Counted from the stretch's first letter, positions 9,208 to 18,023 are shown. The stretch is DNA of 64,000 nucleotides from Herbaspirillum rhizosphaerae_A (GCF_046025915.1 NZ_JAQQFR010000015.1:62001-126000), one strand, 5' to 3'. Translations and numbers: made by a program. The notes: generated from the sequence alone by a model not told the origin.

Positions 9208-10487
9208 GATGTCACCCTGGCCCACGCAGGGGCCACAGCGAAGTCCGTCGCTACGCGCAAAGCCGACTTCAAACCGTCTTCATGAAATCCATAACCAGTC
9301 CATGCACCGGCAAACCAGATACCGCGCTTGCCTTGTACGTCCTTGAGTTTTTGCTGTGCAGAGATTGCCGCCTGGTCGAATACCGGATGCTCGTAATCGA
9401 ACTCTGCTATCACGCTGCCGGCAGCCGGTGGTGTATCCGGGTTGAGCGTCACCATGACATCCGTACGGCATGGCAGCGCCTGCAGTTGATTGAGCCAGTA
9501 GCTCACACATACGGAACGCTCGCCGCTGGCGGAGAGGCCGCCCAGATAGTTCCAGGAAGACCACACCTTGCGTTGGCGCGGCATCAGTTGAAGGTCGGTA
9601 TGCAAGTAGGCGGTATTGGCCTGATAGCGCGCGGCGCTTAGCAAGCGTCGCTCTTCGAGGGTCGCATCGGCCAGCATGCGCAAGGTTTGCGGGGCGTGAG
9701 TGGCGAAGACGACGGCGTCGTATTCCTCTTCAACTTTTTCCGTGCGTAGGCAGATTGTCTTGCCGCGCTTGAAGACTTGTTGAACACCGGTGTTGAGACG
9801 AACATCGGGCAAGGTGCAGAGAATCTTCTTCACGTACTCGCGCGCGCCACCTTGCACTGTGCGCCACTTCGGACGATTGCTGATTTGCAAAAGACCGTGG
9901 TTGAGGCAGAAGCGTAAAAAAGTACTTGCCGGAAATTGCAGGATATCGGTGGGAGAACTTGACCAGATCGCCGCAGCCATGGGTAACAGATAGGAGTCGC
10001 GAAACATGGCGCCATAACCGCCGACAGCCAGCAACTTTCCCAATGTCGTCGGCGTCGCAAGACTAGACTTCAGATTGCTTTGCGCCGCCCGATTGAACCG
10101 CAAGATGTCTTTGAGCATGCCTAAAAAGGAAGGCGACATCAATCGTGCGCGCTGCGCGAAGACGGTATCCAGATTGGTACCGGCCCATTCAAAACGTCCC
10201 TCGTCGAGTGATACGCCAAACGACATATCCGTCGCGTAGCTGGCAACGCCGAGTTCGTCCAGCAAGGCAATCAGATTGGGATACGTTGCTTCGTTGAACA
10301 CCAGGAATCCGGTGTCGACCGGAAACGTTTTGCCTTCGAGCGTCACATCGACCGTATTGGTATGCCCCCCTGCGTATGCTCCCGCCTCGAACAAGACGAC
10401 ATCGTGCTCTCGCGCAAGAAAGTAGGCGCTGGCCAGGCCTGAGATACCAGCCCCGATTACCGCGATCTTTTGCCGTTGTTGCGCCAT
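9204..10487 (-). CDS. FAD-dependent amine-oxidase-like oxidoreductase
   Basis: 427 aa. Dinucleotide-binding start IAVIGAGISGLASAYFLAREHDVVLFEA, the GGH signature AGGHTNTVDV, substrate-side FPVDTGFLVFNEATYPNL and the C-terminal FAD segment GIWFAGAWTGYGFHEDGLKSALRVA. This is the NAD(P)-binding/amine-oxidase type found at the head of cfa/DUF1365 operons, where it is thought to oxidise acyl chains. First gene of the eight-gene minus-strand operon, divergent from tetR. No strong promoter was found for it by eye in the 206-nt intergenic region. Confidence 0.9.
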   Translation of the reverse strand: MAQQRQKIAVIGAGISGLASAYFLAREHDVVLFEAGAYAGGHTNTVDVTLEGKTFPVDTGFLVFNEATYPNLIALLDELGVASYATDMSFGVSLDEGRFEWAGTNLDTVFAQRARLMSPSFLGMLKDILRFNRAAQSNLKSSLATPTTLGKLLAVGGYGAMFRDSYLLPMAAAIWSSSPTDILQFPASTFLRFCLNHGLLQISNRPKWRTVQGGAREYVKKILCTLPDVRLNTGVQQVFKRGKTICLRTEKVEEEYDAVVFATHAPQTLRMLADATLEERRLLSAARYQANTAYLHTDLQLMPRQRKVWSSWNYLGGLSASGERSVCVSYWLNQLQALPCRTDVMVTLNPDTPPAAGSVIAEFDYEHPVFDQAAISAQQKLKDVQGKRGIWFAGAWTGYGFHEDGLKSALRVATDFAVAPAWARVTS

Positions 10488-10556
10488 TGTCTGCTATCCC
10501 AGGGTGAGCGCTCTGCGCGCGTCTGCGTCTATCGTATCTGCTTTGCGTCCAACATC

Positions 10557-10566
10557 TGTTGCAACA
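10557..10566. promoter_or_regulatory. 10-bp palindrome upstream of the FAD-oxidoreductase operon
   Basis: TGTTGCAACA is a perfect palindrome 70 nt upstream of the operon start, in the divergent region shared with tetR. It could be an operator; short palindromes also arise by chance. Confidence 0.25.
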
Positions 10567-10618
10567 TCGGCCGACGAGATTTATTAGCGGTTTGCTGTCG
10601 ATTCACTATCGATAACTA

Positions 10619-10680
10619 TTGATTTATCCGCTTCAGTGCTAAGATTACTACCAATCTAAAATAAAATCTACTAGTTAGTA
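10619..10680 (+). promoter_or_regulatory. putative tetR promoter with operator-like palindrome
   Basis: An extended -10 (TGC then TAAGAT, 10640-10645) is preceded by TTGATT at 10619-10624 with a short 15-nt spacer. Just downstream, TACTA-GT-TAGTA (10669-10680) is an inverted repeat placed between the predicted transcription start and the ATG at 10694. This is where a TetR-type autorepressor could bind. Visual assignment only. Confidence 0.4.
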
Positions 10681-10693
10681 TCGAAAGCTACCA

Positions 10694-11308
10694 ATGAGTA
10701 TCTTTGGCAAATTAAGCTTTAAAGACCAAGCCTTCAAGCTGCGCGAGAACGCGATCCTGGATGCTGCCACCTCCATATTGGGCAGCAAGGGCTATGACTT
10801 GATGACGATGGATGATGTTGCGGGCGCGGTCGGCATCTCCAAGCCGAGCCTTTATAAGCACTTCAAATCCAAGGAAGAATTGGTCGGTGAAGCGCTGATC
10901 CGCCTGATTGACGGCGCCGTCGACTATCTGGCGCAGATCGATGAGAGCCTGACGCCCGTAGGAAAACTGAAAGCATTGCTGGAATGGGCCTTGCGCGTGC
11001 GCCTGGATGGCGGCCTGCCCTTTCTGCCGTCGACCAGCGCACATGTGCGCGAGATGCTGATGCGTAACCTCAAATATGTCACGCGCGTGCTCAAGCTCAA
11101 CGGCCAGATAGAAAAGCTGGTGCTCGCCGCGCAAAAGAACGGCGAACTGAATGCGACGATGCCAAGCGACGTCATCCTGTTCAGCTACTACGCCCGCACC
11201 TGCGACCCGGCAGTGGAATATTTGCAACGGTTCAGCAAGATGAAGAACGACGACATCGTGCGCCACATGCTGCAGGTCTCATTTGATGGCTTTACGCCTC
11301 TGGGGTGA
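10694..11308 (+). CDS. TetR family transcriptional regulator
   Basis: 204 aa. The N-terminal TetR DNA-binding domain is clear: ENAILDAATSILGSKGYDLMTMDDVAGAVGISKPSLYKHFKSKEEL, with recognition helix ISKPSLYKHF. The C-terminal ligand/dimer domain is divergent. It is transcribed away from the lipid-modification-like operon, with a 206-nt shared intergenic region, making it the obvious candidate local regulator of that operon. Similar gene sets in other proteobacteria are often under an ECF sigma/ChrR pair instead; none is visible here. Ligand unknown. Confidence 0.92.
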   Translation: MSIFGKLSFKDQAFKLRENAILDAATSILGSKGYDLMTMDDVAGAVGISKPSLYKHFKSKEELVGEALIRLIDGAVDYLAQIDESLTPVGKLKALLEWALRVRLDGGLPFLPSTSAHVREMLMRNLKYVTRVLKLNGQIEKLVLAAQKNGELNATMPSDVILFSYYARTCDPAVEYLQRFSKMKNDDIVRHMLQVSFDGFTPLG

Positions 11309-11470
11309 CCTTGGATAAGGCGATAGACATCGCTCAAGAAATTAGGTGACCTTGCGGCCGAGGACATCGTCGATCTTCCCGACAATTTCTTGCTGGCCGA
11401 GTTCGACCGGAGCACACCCAACCCCTCCTGCTCGCTTTTCGTCAAATTTAATCTATCGACGCCTTGACGA

Positions 11471-11482
11471 GTGCATATGCAC
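11471..11482. promoter_or_regulatory. MarR operator copy 1
   Basis: GTGCATATGCAC is a perfect 12-bp palindrome. It sits inside the spacer of a promoter-like pair, TTGACG (11464-11469) and TAAGGT (11487-11492), 17 nt apart, directly before marR. The identical 12-mer recurs at 11993-12004 before the efflux operon, which strongly suggests the binding site of the MarR protein encoded between them. Confidence 0.75.
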
Positions 11483-11499
11483 ATGCTAAGGTTGAATCC

Positions 11500-11922
11500 A
11501 TGGACACTATTCCAAAACTTGTGGACTGCAATTTATTCGCGACCAAACAAGCTGCGCGGTTTGTCACGCAGCTTTATGAGCGTCATCTGGCAGCAGTCAA
11601 TGTCACCAGCTCGCAAGTGACGATTTTTGCAGTGATCGACAATCTGCCCGGCATAACTATGACCGAGCTGGCAAAAGCGGTTGTGATGGACAGAACCAGT
11701 CTTGTCCGTGCCATCCAGCCCTTGAACCGTGATGGATATGTGCTGCAGAAGTCGGAGCCCGGATCCAAGAAGATCACTTTGTATTTGTCGAAGTCCGGCA
11801 CACAGAAGTATCGCGATGCTCTGCCCCACTGGGATGCAGCGCAGAAGGAATATGAAGCCATGATCGGCGAAGAACGCGCCAGGATGTTGCGGCACGAGCT
11901 GATGGCGATTACACAGCGCTGA
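11500..11922 (+). CDS. MarR family transcriptional regulator
   Basis: 140 aa starting at MDTIPKL; AAGG lies 8 nt upstream. A TTG-type upstream extension to 11464 would run through the operator and is rejected. The winged-helix region is ITMTELAKAVVMDRTSLVRAIQPLNRDGYV, with the wing around SEPGSKKITLYLSKSGTQ. It precedes an RND efflux operon in the same direction, and a matching palindrome lies before each transcription unit. It is therefore the likely repressor of itself and of the pump, released by a pump substrate. If the 17-nt-spaced promoter is real, its transcript would be almost leaderless. Confidence 0.92.
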   Translation: MDTIPKLVDCNLFATKQAARFVTQLYERHLAAVNVTSSQVTIFAVIDNLPGITMTELAKAVVMDRTSLVRAIQPLNRDGYVLQKSEPGSKKITLYLSKSGTQKYRDALPHWDAAQKEYEAMIGEERARMLRHELMAITQR

Positions 11923-11954
11923 TTTTTACAGGGTTTATTGGGCTTATTTTGTCG

Positions 11955-11980
11955 TAGCGAGGCTGGTCCTCGCTATTTTT
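11955..11980 (+). terminator. intrinsic terminator after marR
   Basis: TAGCGAGG and CCTCGCTA form an 8-bp stem with loop CTGGT, followed at once by TTTTT. It separates marR from the efflux operon, so the latter needs its own promoter. Confidence 0.85.
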
Positions 11981-11992
11981 AAAACTTAAATA

Positions 11993-12034
11993 GTGCATAT
12001 GCACAATATGCCTTAACTATACTTTAACGAGGGG
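11993..12034 (+). promoter_or_regulatory. efflux operon promoter with MarR operator copy 2
   Basis: GTGCATATGCAC at 11993-12004 is identical to the site before marR and covers the expected -35 position (TGCATA at 11994-11999). A -10 TATACT lies at 12018-12023, 18 nt downstream, and the Shine-Dalgarno GAGGGG is at 12029-12034, 5 nt before the ATG at 12040. A repressor bound here would block polymerase directly. Confidence 0.7.
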
Positions 12035-12039
12035 TTATC

Positions 12040-13161
12040 ATGGGCTTGAACAAGAAATACCTGAGAGTTGCACTGTCTGGTGCTGCTCTTACCGCACTCA
12101 CAGCACTGGCGGCATGCAGCAAGCCGGCACCGGTGCCATCCGCTACACCGAAAGTCGCCTCCTTTACCGTCCAGACCGCAGAGCACGATTCCGCCAGCTA
12201 TACCGGCGTGGTGCATGCACGTACGGAGAGCAATCTGGGGTTCCGGGTGCCAGGCAAGATCGTGGAAAGACTGGTCGATCCAGGTGAACAGGTAAAACGC
12301 GGGCAGCCGCTGTTCAAGCTCGATGCCATCGACTACACCCTGGCGCAAAATGCCGCACGCGCCGCCGTGATCGCCGCCGAGGCACGCGATGTTCAGGCGC
12401 GCGCGGACGAAGTTCGCCTGCGCAATCTGCTGAGCTCGGGCGCTGTCTCCAAACAAGCCTACGAACAAAGCAAGGCACTTGCCGACTCTTCCAAAGCGCA
12501 ACTCGACGCCGAACGCGCCCGCGCCAATCAGGTTGAACATCAAGCCGATTACTCCCTGCTGCGCGCGGATGCCGATGGTGTTGTCATGGACGTGCTTGCC
12601 GATGCCGGACAAGTCGTCAATGCCGGTCAAACCATTGTGCGACTGGCGCAAAAAGGCGCACGCGAAGCCGTGGTCAGCATTCCTGAAAATGCACTGAATC
12701 AGGCGCGCCGCCAGGCCACGGCCAATCTCTATACCGACGACAGCGAAAAGTTTTCGGCCAAACTGCGTGAGTTATCCGCGATGGCAGATCCACTGACCCG
12801 CACTTATCAGGCGCGTTATGTCTTGTCCGGCAAGGGCGAGCAAGCACCGCTGGGCGCCACGGTTACCGTCAGACTCACTGGTGATGCATCCTCATCGCAG
12901 ACACAGGTTCCCGTTGGCGCGCTGATCGACAAGGGACATGGCGCCAGCGTCTGGATGATCCAGAACCAGACCGTCAAGCTTGTCCCCGTCAAGGTCTCTC
13001 AGTTGGGTGAAGAGTTCGCAACCATCAGTGCAGGATTGAAAGCCGGTGATGTCATCGTTGCCTACGGCGTGCATCTGCTCAAGGCAGGCGACAAGGTCTC
13101 GCTGGTATCGGCTACTGAATCAGCTACCGCGTCTGCTACCCAAGATGGCGGTGCATCATGA
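12040..13161 (+). CDS. RND efflux periplasmic adaptor (membrane fusion lipoprotein)
   Basis: 373 aa. Lipoprotein signal ending LTALAACS (Cys about residue 26). The adaptor domains follow in order: beta-barrel/lipoyl start (YTGVVHARTESNLGFRVPGKIVERLVDPGEQVKRGQPLFKLD), an alpha-hairpin rich in Ala/Arg/Glu (about residues 100-165), the second lipoyl half (LLRADADGVVMDVLADAGQVVNAGQTIVRL) and a beta-barrel. It bridges the inner-membrane pump to the outer-membrane channel. The stop overlaps the pump start by ATGA. Likely MarR-controlled through the operator at 11993. Confidence 0.93.
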   Translation: MGLNKKYLRVALSGAALTALTALAACSKPAPVPSATPKVASFTVQTAEHDSASYTGVVHARTESNLGFRVPGKIVERLVDPGEQVKRGQPLFKLDAIDYTLAQNAARAAVIAAEARDVQARADEVRLRNLLSSGAVSKQAYEQSKALADSSKAQLDAERARANQVEHQADYSLLRADADGVVMDVLADAGQVVNAGQTIVRLAQKGAREAVVSIPENALNQARRQATANLYTDDSEKFSAKLRELSAMADPLTRTYQARYVLSGKGEQAPLGATVTVRLTGDASSSQTQVPVGALIDKGHGASVWMIQNQTVKLVPVKVSQLGEEFATISAGLKAGDVIVAYGVHLLKAGDKVSLVSATESATASATQDGGAS

Positions 13162-16100
13162 GCGGCTTCAACCTTTCCGCCTTTGGCGTGCGAGAGCGTG
13201 CGGTCACACTGTTCCTGATCATTGCGATTGCGGTGGCCGGCGTCTTCGCCTTTTTCAAACTGGGGCGCGCAGAAGATCCCAGCTTCACCGTGAAGATCAT
13301 GACCGTTACCGCGCTGTGGCCGGGCGCGACAGCGAAGGAAATGCAACAGCAAGTCGGTGATCGCCTGGAAAAGCGGCTGCAAGAACTCGAGTACTACGAC
13401 CGGGTCGAAACCGCAGCCCGCCCCGGTCTGATCACGATGAAGCTGTTCTTCAAGGATTCGACGCCGCCAGAACTCGTGCCGGAACAGTTCTATCAGGTTC
13501 GCAAGAAGCTGGGTGACGAAGTCATCAATCTTCCACGCGGCGTCATCGGCCCGGTCATCAATGACGAATATTCCGATGTCTACTTCAGCCTGCTGGCACT
13601 CAACGCACCAGGCCTGCCGCACCGGACATTGGTCGCCGAAGCAGAAACCCTGCGCCAGCGCTTGCTGCACGTCCATGGCGTACAGAAGATCAACATCCTC
13701 GGCGAGCAACAGCAAAAGATCTTCGTCGAAATTTCTCACCAACGCCTGGCAACATTGGGCGTAAAGGCGCAGACCATTTTCGACGTACTGAACCGTCAGA
13801 ACGACGTCACGCCATCAGGCTTCATCGAAACCGCCGGTCCACGCGTCTATCTGCGACTGGATGGCGCCATCGACAACATCGACGTCGTCAAGGCGATCCC
13901 GATTGCCGCCGGCGGCCGCAGCTTCAAGCTGGGCGACATCGCCGATATCAAGCGCGGTTACGAAGATCCAAAATCCTTCCTGATCCGCACCCAAGGCGAA
14001 CCGTCGCTGATGTTGGCAGTCGTGATGAAAAAGGGTTTCAACGGTCTGACGCTGGGCAAGTCGTTGGCAGCAGAACGGGAAAACATCCAGAAGTCTCTGC
14101 CGCTGGGCATGGCCCTGACCAAGGTATCGGATCAGGCGGAAGCGATTGAAGCGGCGATCGATGAGTTCATGATCAAGTTCGTCATGGCGCTGGCTGTAGT
14201 GATTGTCGTCAGTCTGCTAACCCTCGGCTTCCGTGTCGGTATCGTCGTCGCGGCAGCGGTTCCACTGACCTTGTCGGCGGTCTTCCTGATCATGATGGCG
14301 ACCGGCCGCGACTTCGATCGCATTACGCTGGGTGCGCTCATCCTCTCTCTGGGCTTGCTGGTCGACGACGCCATCATCGCGATTGAAATGATGGTCGTGA
14401 AGATGGAAGAAGGCATGGATCGCATCTCGGCCGCCACCTTCGCCTGGGGCGCCACCGCTGCGCCGATGGCGTCCGGCACGCTGGTGACCATCATCGGCTT
14501 TCTGCCGGTCGGCTTCGCCCGCTCCACTGCGGGAGAATATGCCGGCAACATCTTCTGGGTGGTCGCCTTTTCGCTGATCACTTCGTGGTTCGTGGCGGTG
14601 CTGTTCATTCCCTATCTCGGCGTCAAGATGCTGCCGAATATCCCGGTACACGCAGGCGGCCAGGATGCCATCTATTCAACCAAGAACTATCAACGCTTCC
14701 GCGCACTGGTGCGCTGGTGCGTCGACCGCAAATGGATCACCGCGGCCATCACCATCGGCATGTTTGCCTTGTCGATCTTTGGCATGGGCTTCGTGCAGAA
14801 GCAGTTCTTCCCCAACTCCGAACGTCCGGAACTGACCATTGAAGTCAACCTGCCGCCAGGCAGCGCCTTCAGCACCACCGACACCACCATCAAGACGATC
14901 GAAGACGCACTGCGCAAGGAACCGGAAGCCAAGATCGTCTCGAGCTACATCGGCCAGGGCGCACCACGCTTCTTCCTCTCGGTGAATCCTGAATTGCCGA
15001 ACCCGGCATTCGGCCAGTTGATTATCCTGACCGACAACTCCAAAGACCGTGACGCGCTCAAGATCAAAGTCAGAAAAATGATCGAGAGCGGCAAATTTTC
15101 CAATGCACGCGTACGCGTCAGCCAGTTCCTGTTTGGCCCGCCGGTGCCTTTCCCCGTCCTGTTCCGCGTGGTTGGTCCCGACCTCAATACCGCACGCGAC
15201 ATCGCCTTCAAAGTCAGGGACGTAATGCAAGCCAATCCGAACATGCGCGACGTGCATCTGGATTGGGGCGACAGAACACCGACCATGCGCCTCGAGCTGG
15301 ATCAGGAACGTCTGCGCCAGGTCGGCCTCAATCCCAAGGATGCGGCCTTGCAATTGCAGACACTGCTCAACGGTGCCTCGACGACACAAGTGCGTGAAGG
15401 CCTGCGCGTAGTGGACGTCATCGTCCGTGGCGTGAAGCACGACCGCAAGAGCCTGGCCGACATCGGCAACCTGACGCTGACCACGCAAGACGGCGTCGCC
15501 GTTCCGCTGTCGCAGGTCAGCAAGCTGTCGGCGAGTGTGGAAGATGCCGTACTGAAGCGCTACAACCGCGAACTCTATATTGCGGTTCAGGGCGACGTGC
15601 GCGACGGCGTGCAGCCACCGGATGTCACGCATGCGCTGCTGCCGAAACTTGAGGCGCTCAAGGCCGCCTTGCCAGCCGGCTATCACATCGACACCGGCGG
15701 CTCGGTGGAAGAAAGCGCCAAGGCCGACGTTGCGCTGGCGGCGATGTTCCCGCTGATGATCATTCTGATGCTGGCCGTGATCATGTTCCAGGTACGTTCC
15801 TTCGCGACGATGTGGATGGTGTTCGCTACCGCGCCACTGGGTCTGGTCGGTGCGGTGCCGACGTTGCTGATCTTCAACCAGCCGTTCGGCTTCAACGCCA
15901 TCCTCGGCCTGATCGGTCTGGCCGGCATCCTGATCCGCAACACGCTGATCCTGGTCGATCAGATTCGCAGCGACCTGCAATCCGGATTGACGCCTTATCA
16001 GGCGATCATCGAATCGACCGTGCGACGTGCACGCCCGGTCATCCTGACGGCGGTGGCAGCGATGCTGGCATTCATCCCGCTGACCCACTCTGCTTTCTGG

Positions 16101-16262
16101 GGCCCACTCGCTTACGTGCTTATCGGCGGCGTTGGTGTCGGTACCGTGCTCACGCTGCTGTTCCTGCCGGCGCTGTATGCCATCTGGTTCAAGGTGAAGC
16201 GTCCAACGACGCCTGCTGCGCCAGTAACACCGACGGTCGCAATCAGTCACTCCCCTATCTGA
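13158..16262 (+). CDS. RND family inner-membrane efflux transporter
   Basis: 1034 aa, the full length of this family. TM1 follows FGVRERAVTLFLIIAIAVAG; the periplasmic porter domain begins GATAKEMQQQVGDRLEKRLQEL. TM4 carries the proton-relay Asp pair in LGLLVDDAIIAIEMMV; a second repeat begins near WCVDRKWITAAITI. The late motif FGFNAILGLIGLAGILIRNTLILVDQI is typical. It is a proton-driven multidrug or solvent exporter; substrate range cannot be read from sequence. Second gene of an adaptor-pump-channel operon. Confidence 0.95.
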   Translation: MSGFNLSAFGVRERAVTLFLIIAIAVAGVFAFFKLGRAEDPSFTVKIMTVTALWPGATAKEMQQQVGDRLEKRLQELEYYDRVETAARPGLITMKLFFKDSTPPELVPEQFYQVRKKLGDEVINLPRGVIGPVINDEYSDVYFSLLALNAPGLPHRTLVAEAETLRQRLLHVHGVQKINILGEQQQKIFVEISHQRLATLGVKAQTIFDVLNRQNDVTPSGFIETAGPRVYLRLDGAIDNIDVVKAIPIAAGGRSFKLGDIADIKRGYEDPKSFLIRTQGEPSLMLAVVMKKGFNGLTLGKSLAAERENIQKSLPLGMALTKVSDQAEAIEAAIDEFMIKFVMALAVVIVVSLLTLGFRVGIVVAAAVPLTLSAVFLIMMATGRDFDRITLGALILSLGLLVDDAIIAIEMMVVKMEEGMDRISAATFAWGATAAPMASGTLVTIIGFLPVGFARSTAGEYAGNIFWVVAFSLITSWFVAVLFIPYLGVKMLPNIPVHAGGQDAIYSTKNYQRFRALVRWCVDRKWITAAITIGMFALSIFGMGFVQKQFFPNSERPELTIEVNLPPGSAFSTTDTTIKTIEDALRKEPEAKIVSSYIGQGAPRFFLSVNPELPNPAFGQLIILTDNSKDRDALKIKVRKMIESGKFSNARVRVSQFLFGPPVPFPVLFRVVGPDLNTARDIAFKVRDVMQANPNMRDVHLDWGDRTPTMRLELDQERLRQVGLNPKDAALQLQTLLNGASTTQVREGLRVVDVIVRGVKHDRKSLADIGNLTLTTQDGVAVPLSQVSKLSASVEDAVLKRYNRELYIAVQGDVRDGVQPPDVTHALLPKLEALKAALPAGYHIDTGGSVEESAKADVALAAMFPLMIILMLAVIMFQVRSFATMWMVFATAPLGLVGAVPTLLIFNQPFGFNAILGLIGLAGILIRNTLILVDQIRSDLQSGLTPYQAIIESTVRRARPVILTAVAAMLAFIPLTHSAFWGPLAYVLIGGVGVGTVLTLLFLPALYAIWFKVKRPTTPAAPVTPTVAISHSPI

Positions 16263-16270
16263 GGAAAAAA

Positions 16271-17704
16271 ATGAAAACGACTTTCTCATCCCTGCGGACA
16301 CTGGCCGGTATCTCCGTGATCAGCGCATTGCTGTCCGCCTGTTCTCTGGCACCATCCTACGAACAGCCCGTGCTGCCGGTTGCCGCGCACTGGAATGCGG
16401 GCAGCGGTGTCGATGAACAATCCGATGCGCCACGTGCATCAGCCATTGCCTGGAACGACTTCTTTCAGGATCCACAACTGAAGTCGCTGATCGCCATCGC
16501 TTTGGACAACAACCGCGACCTGCGCATGGCCACGCTCAATATCGAACGTGCGCGGGCGATGTACAACATCCAGACAGCCGATCAGGCTCCCAACATCGCC
16601 GCCATCGGCAACGGCTCGCGCCAACGCTTGCCGGCGGACGTCAACCCGACCGGCAAGACCGGTGTCAACACCAGCTACTTCGCCGGTGTCGGCATGGCCG
16701 CCTTTGAAATCGATCTGTTCGGCCGCGTCAGAAACCTGAGCGACGCTGCGCTGCAACGCTATCTCGCCACCGAGCAGGCACAGCGCAGTGCTCAGATCAG
16801 CCTGATCGCCGCAGTCGCCACCACCTACGAAACACTGGTGGCGGATCAGCGGCTGCTGCGCCTCACCGAACAAACGCTGGCCAGCCGTGTCGATTCCTAT
16901 GACCGGCAGAAGAAGCTGTATGCCGAAGGCGCCAGCGCCGAATACGATCTCAGGCAATCGGAGTCTCTTTTTGAAGCAGCCAGGGCAGCGCGTGCGCAGC
17001 AAGAGCGACGCAAATCGCAGGATGAAAATGCGTTGACGGTGCTGGTGGGCCAACCGCTGCCGTCCGGCATCGGTGTATCGGGCTCGACCTCTGGCGCGCG
17101 CAGCTTGCCGGATCTGCCGACAGGACTGCCGTCGGAACTCATCACCGCCCGACCGGACATTCTCCAGCAGGAAGCCATCCTGCGGGCTCAGAACGCCAAT
17201 ATCGGCGCGGCACGGGCGGCGTTCTTCCCACGTATTTCGCTGACAGGAAATTTTGGATCGGCGAGCAACGAGCTGTCCGGCCTCTTCGATTCCGGTTCGC
17301 GCTCGTGGGCATTCCTCCCGCAAATTTCCATACCGATCTTTGAGGGAGGAAGGAATGTAGCCAATCTGAAAGTCGCGGAAACCGACAAAAAGATCGCCAT
17401 CGCCCAGTACGAAAAAACGGTGCAAGTTGCCTTCCGTGAAGTTGCCGATGCGCTGGCCGGGCGCGCCACGCTGGCGGAAGAAGTCAGTTCCGTGAAGGCA
17501 CAGGAGAACGCCGAGACCGCCCGCTACGGCTTCGCCAAGAGCCGCTACGAAGCCGGTTATTCCAGCTATCTGGAGTATCTGGATGCACAGCGTTCCTTGT
17601 TCTCGGTGCAGCAGCAATCCATCCAGGTGCAACTCGCCGAGCTGCAAAATCGGATCACGCTCTACAAGGTACTTGGTGGCGGTTGGAAAGCGCCAACGCC
17701 TTGA
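16271..17704 (+). CDS. RND efflux outer-membrane channel lipoprotein (NodT/OprM family)
   Basis: 477 aa. The ATG at 16271 has GAGGAAA just upstream; reading further upstream would enter the pump gene. The signal peptide ends LLSACSLAPSYEQP with Cys about residue 21, followed by the family-typical APSYxxP. Two outer-membrane-efflux repeats are visible (about 65-250 and 275-465), including LPDLPTGLPSELITARPDILQQEAILRAQNANIGAARAAFFPRISL. It completes the tripartite pump. Confidence 0.95.
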   Translation: MKTTFSSLRTLAGISVISALLSACSLAPSYEQPVLPVAAHWNAGSGVDEQSDAPRASAIAWNDFFQDPQLKSLIAIALDNNRDLRMATLNIERARAMYNIQTADQAPNIAAIGNGSRQRLPADVNPTGKTGVNTSYFAGVGMAAFEIDLFGRVRNLSDAALQRYLATEQAQRSAQISLIAAVATTYETLVADQRLLRLTEQTLASRVDSYDRQKKLYAEGASAEYDLRQSESLFEAARAARAQQERRKSQDENALTVLVGQPLPSGIGVSGSTSGARSLPDLPTGLPSELITARPDILQQEAILRAQNANIGAARAAFFPRISLTGNFGSASNELSGLFDSGSRSWAFLPQISIPIFEGGRNVANLKVAETDKKIAIAQYEKTVQVAFREVADALAGRATLAEEVSSVKAQENAETARYGFAKSRYEAGYSSYLEYLDAQRSLFSVQQQSIQVQLAELQNRITLYKVLGGGWKAPTP

Positions 17705-17755
17705 TACCCGCTGACCGGTATCAGCATCGCAATTAAACAGAAGATGAGGCCCATC

Positions 17756-17977
17756 ATGGAATACGAAATAAGTTTTGCCGGCGTCGGCCTCATCCTTCTC
17801 GACGCGCTCATGCTATGGGCATGCTGGATGATCCGCAAGCATCTGGCGCTGATGGAATATGAAGAAGAGAGAAGCGAGCAGGAAGACGTACGCTATCTTC
17901 AGCGGCTTCTCCTGCTCATCGGCGACCGGCCGGACAGAGATGACGGCGAGTTACAGGTGATTGATGAACATCCGTGA
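17756..17977 (+). CDS. small single-pass membrane protein of unknown function
   Basis: 73 aa. GAGG lies 6 nt before the ATG at 17756; another in-frame ATG at 17744 would add four residues. One hydrophobic helix (FAGVGLILLDALMLWACWMI) is followed by a charged, mostly acidic tail (MEYEEERSEQEDVRYLQRLLLLIGDRPDRDDGEL). It follows the channel gene by 51 nt in the same direction, so it may be co-transcribed and act as a small accessory subunit; this is inference. No family recognised. Confidence 0.65.
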   Translation: MEYEISFAGVGLILLDALMLWACWMIRKHLALMEYEEERSEQEDVRYLQRLLLLIGDRPDRDDGELQVIDEHP

Positions 17978-18023
17978 TACAGACACGTTCTCACTCTGAG
18001 CGAAGATCTGTCCCACAATTAAA

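Noticed and set aside
11188..11484. Minus-strand open frame between tetR and marR
   Set aside because: Overlaps the tetR 3' end and the marR operator, has no family features and no ribosome site.
15812..16270. N-terminal extension of the outer-membrane channel gene into the pump gene
   Set aside because: The upstream codons are another frame of the pump gene; the ATG at 16271 has a good ribosome site and starts a lipoprotein signal.
14676..16301. Long open frame (541 codons) antisense to the RND pump
   Set aside because: It mirrors the pump gene in high-GC DNA, its translation is rich in Arg/His/Gln without domains, and it has no ribosome site or neighbours in support.
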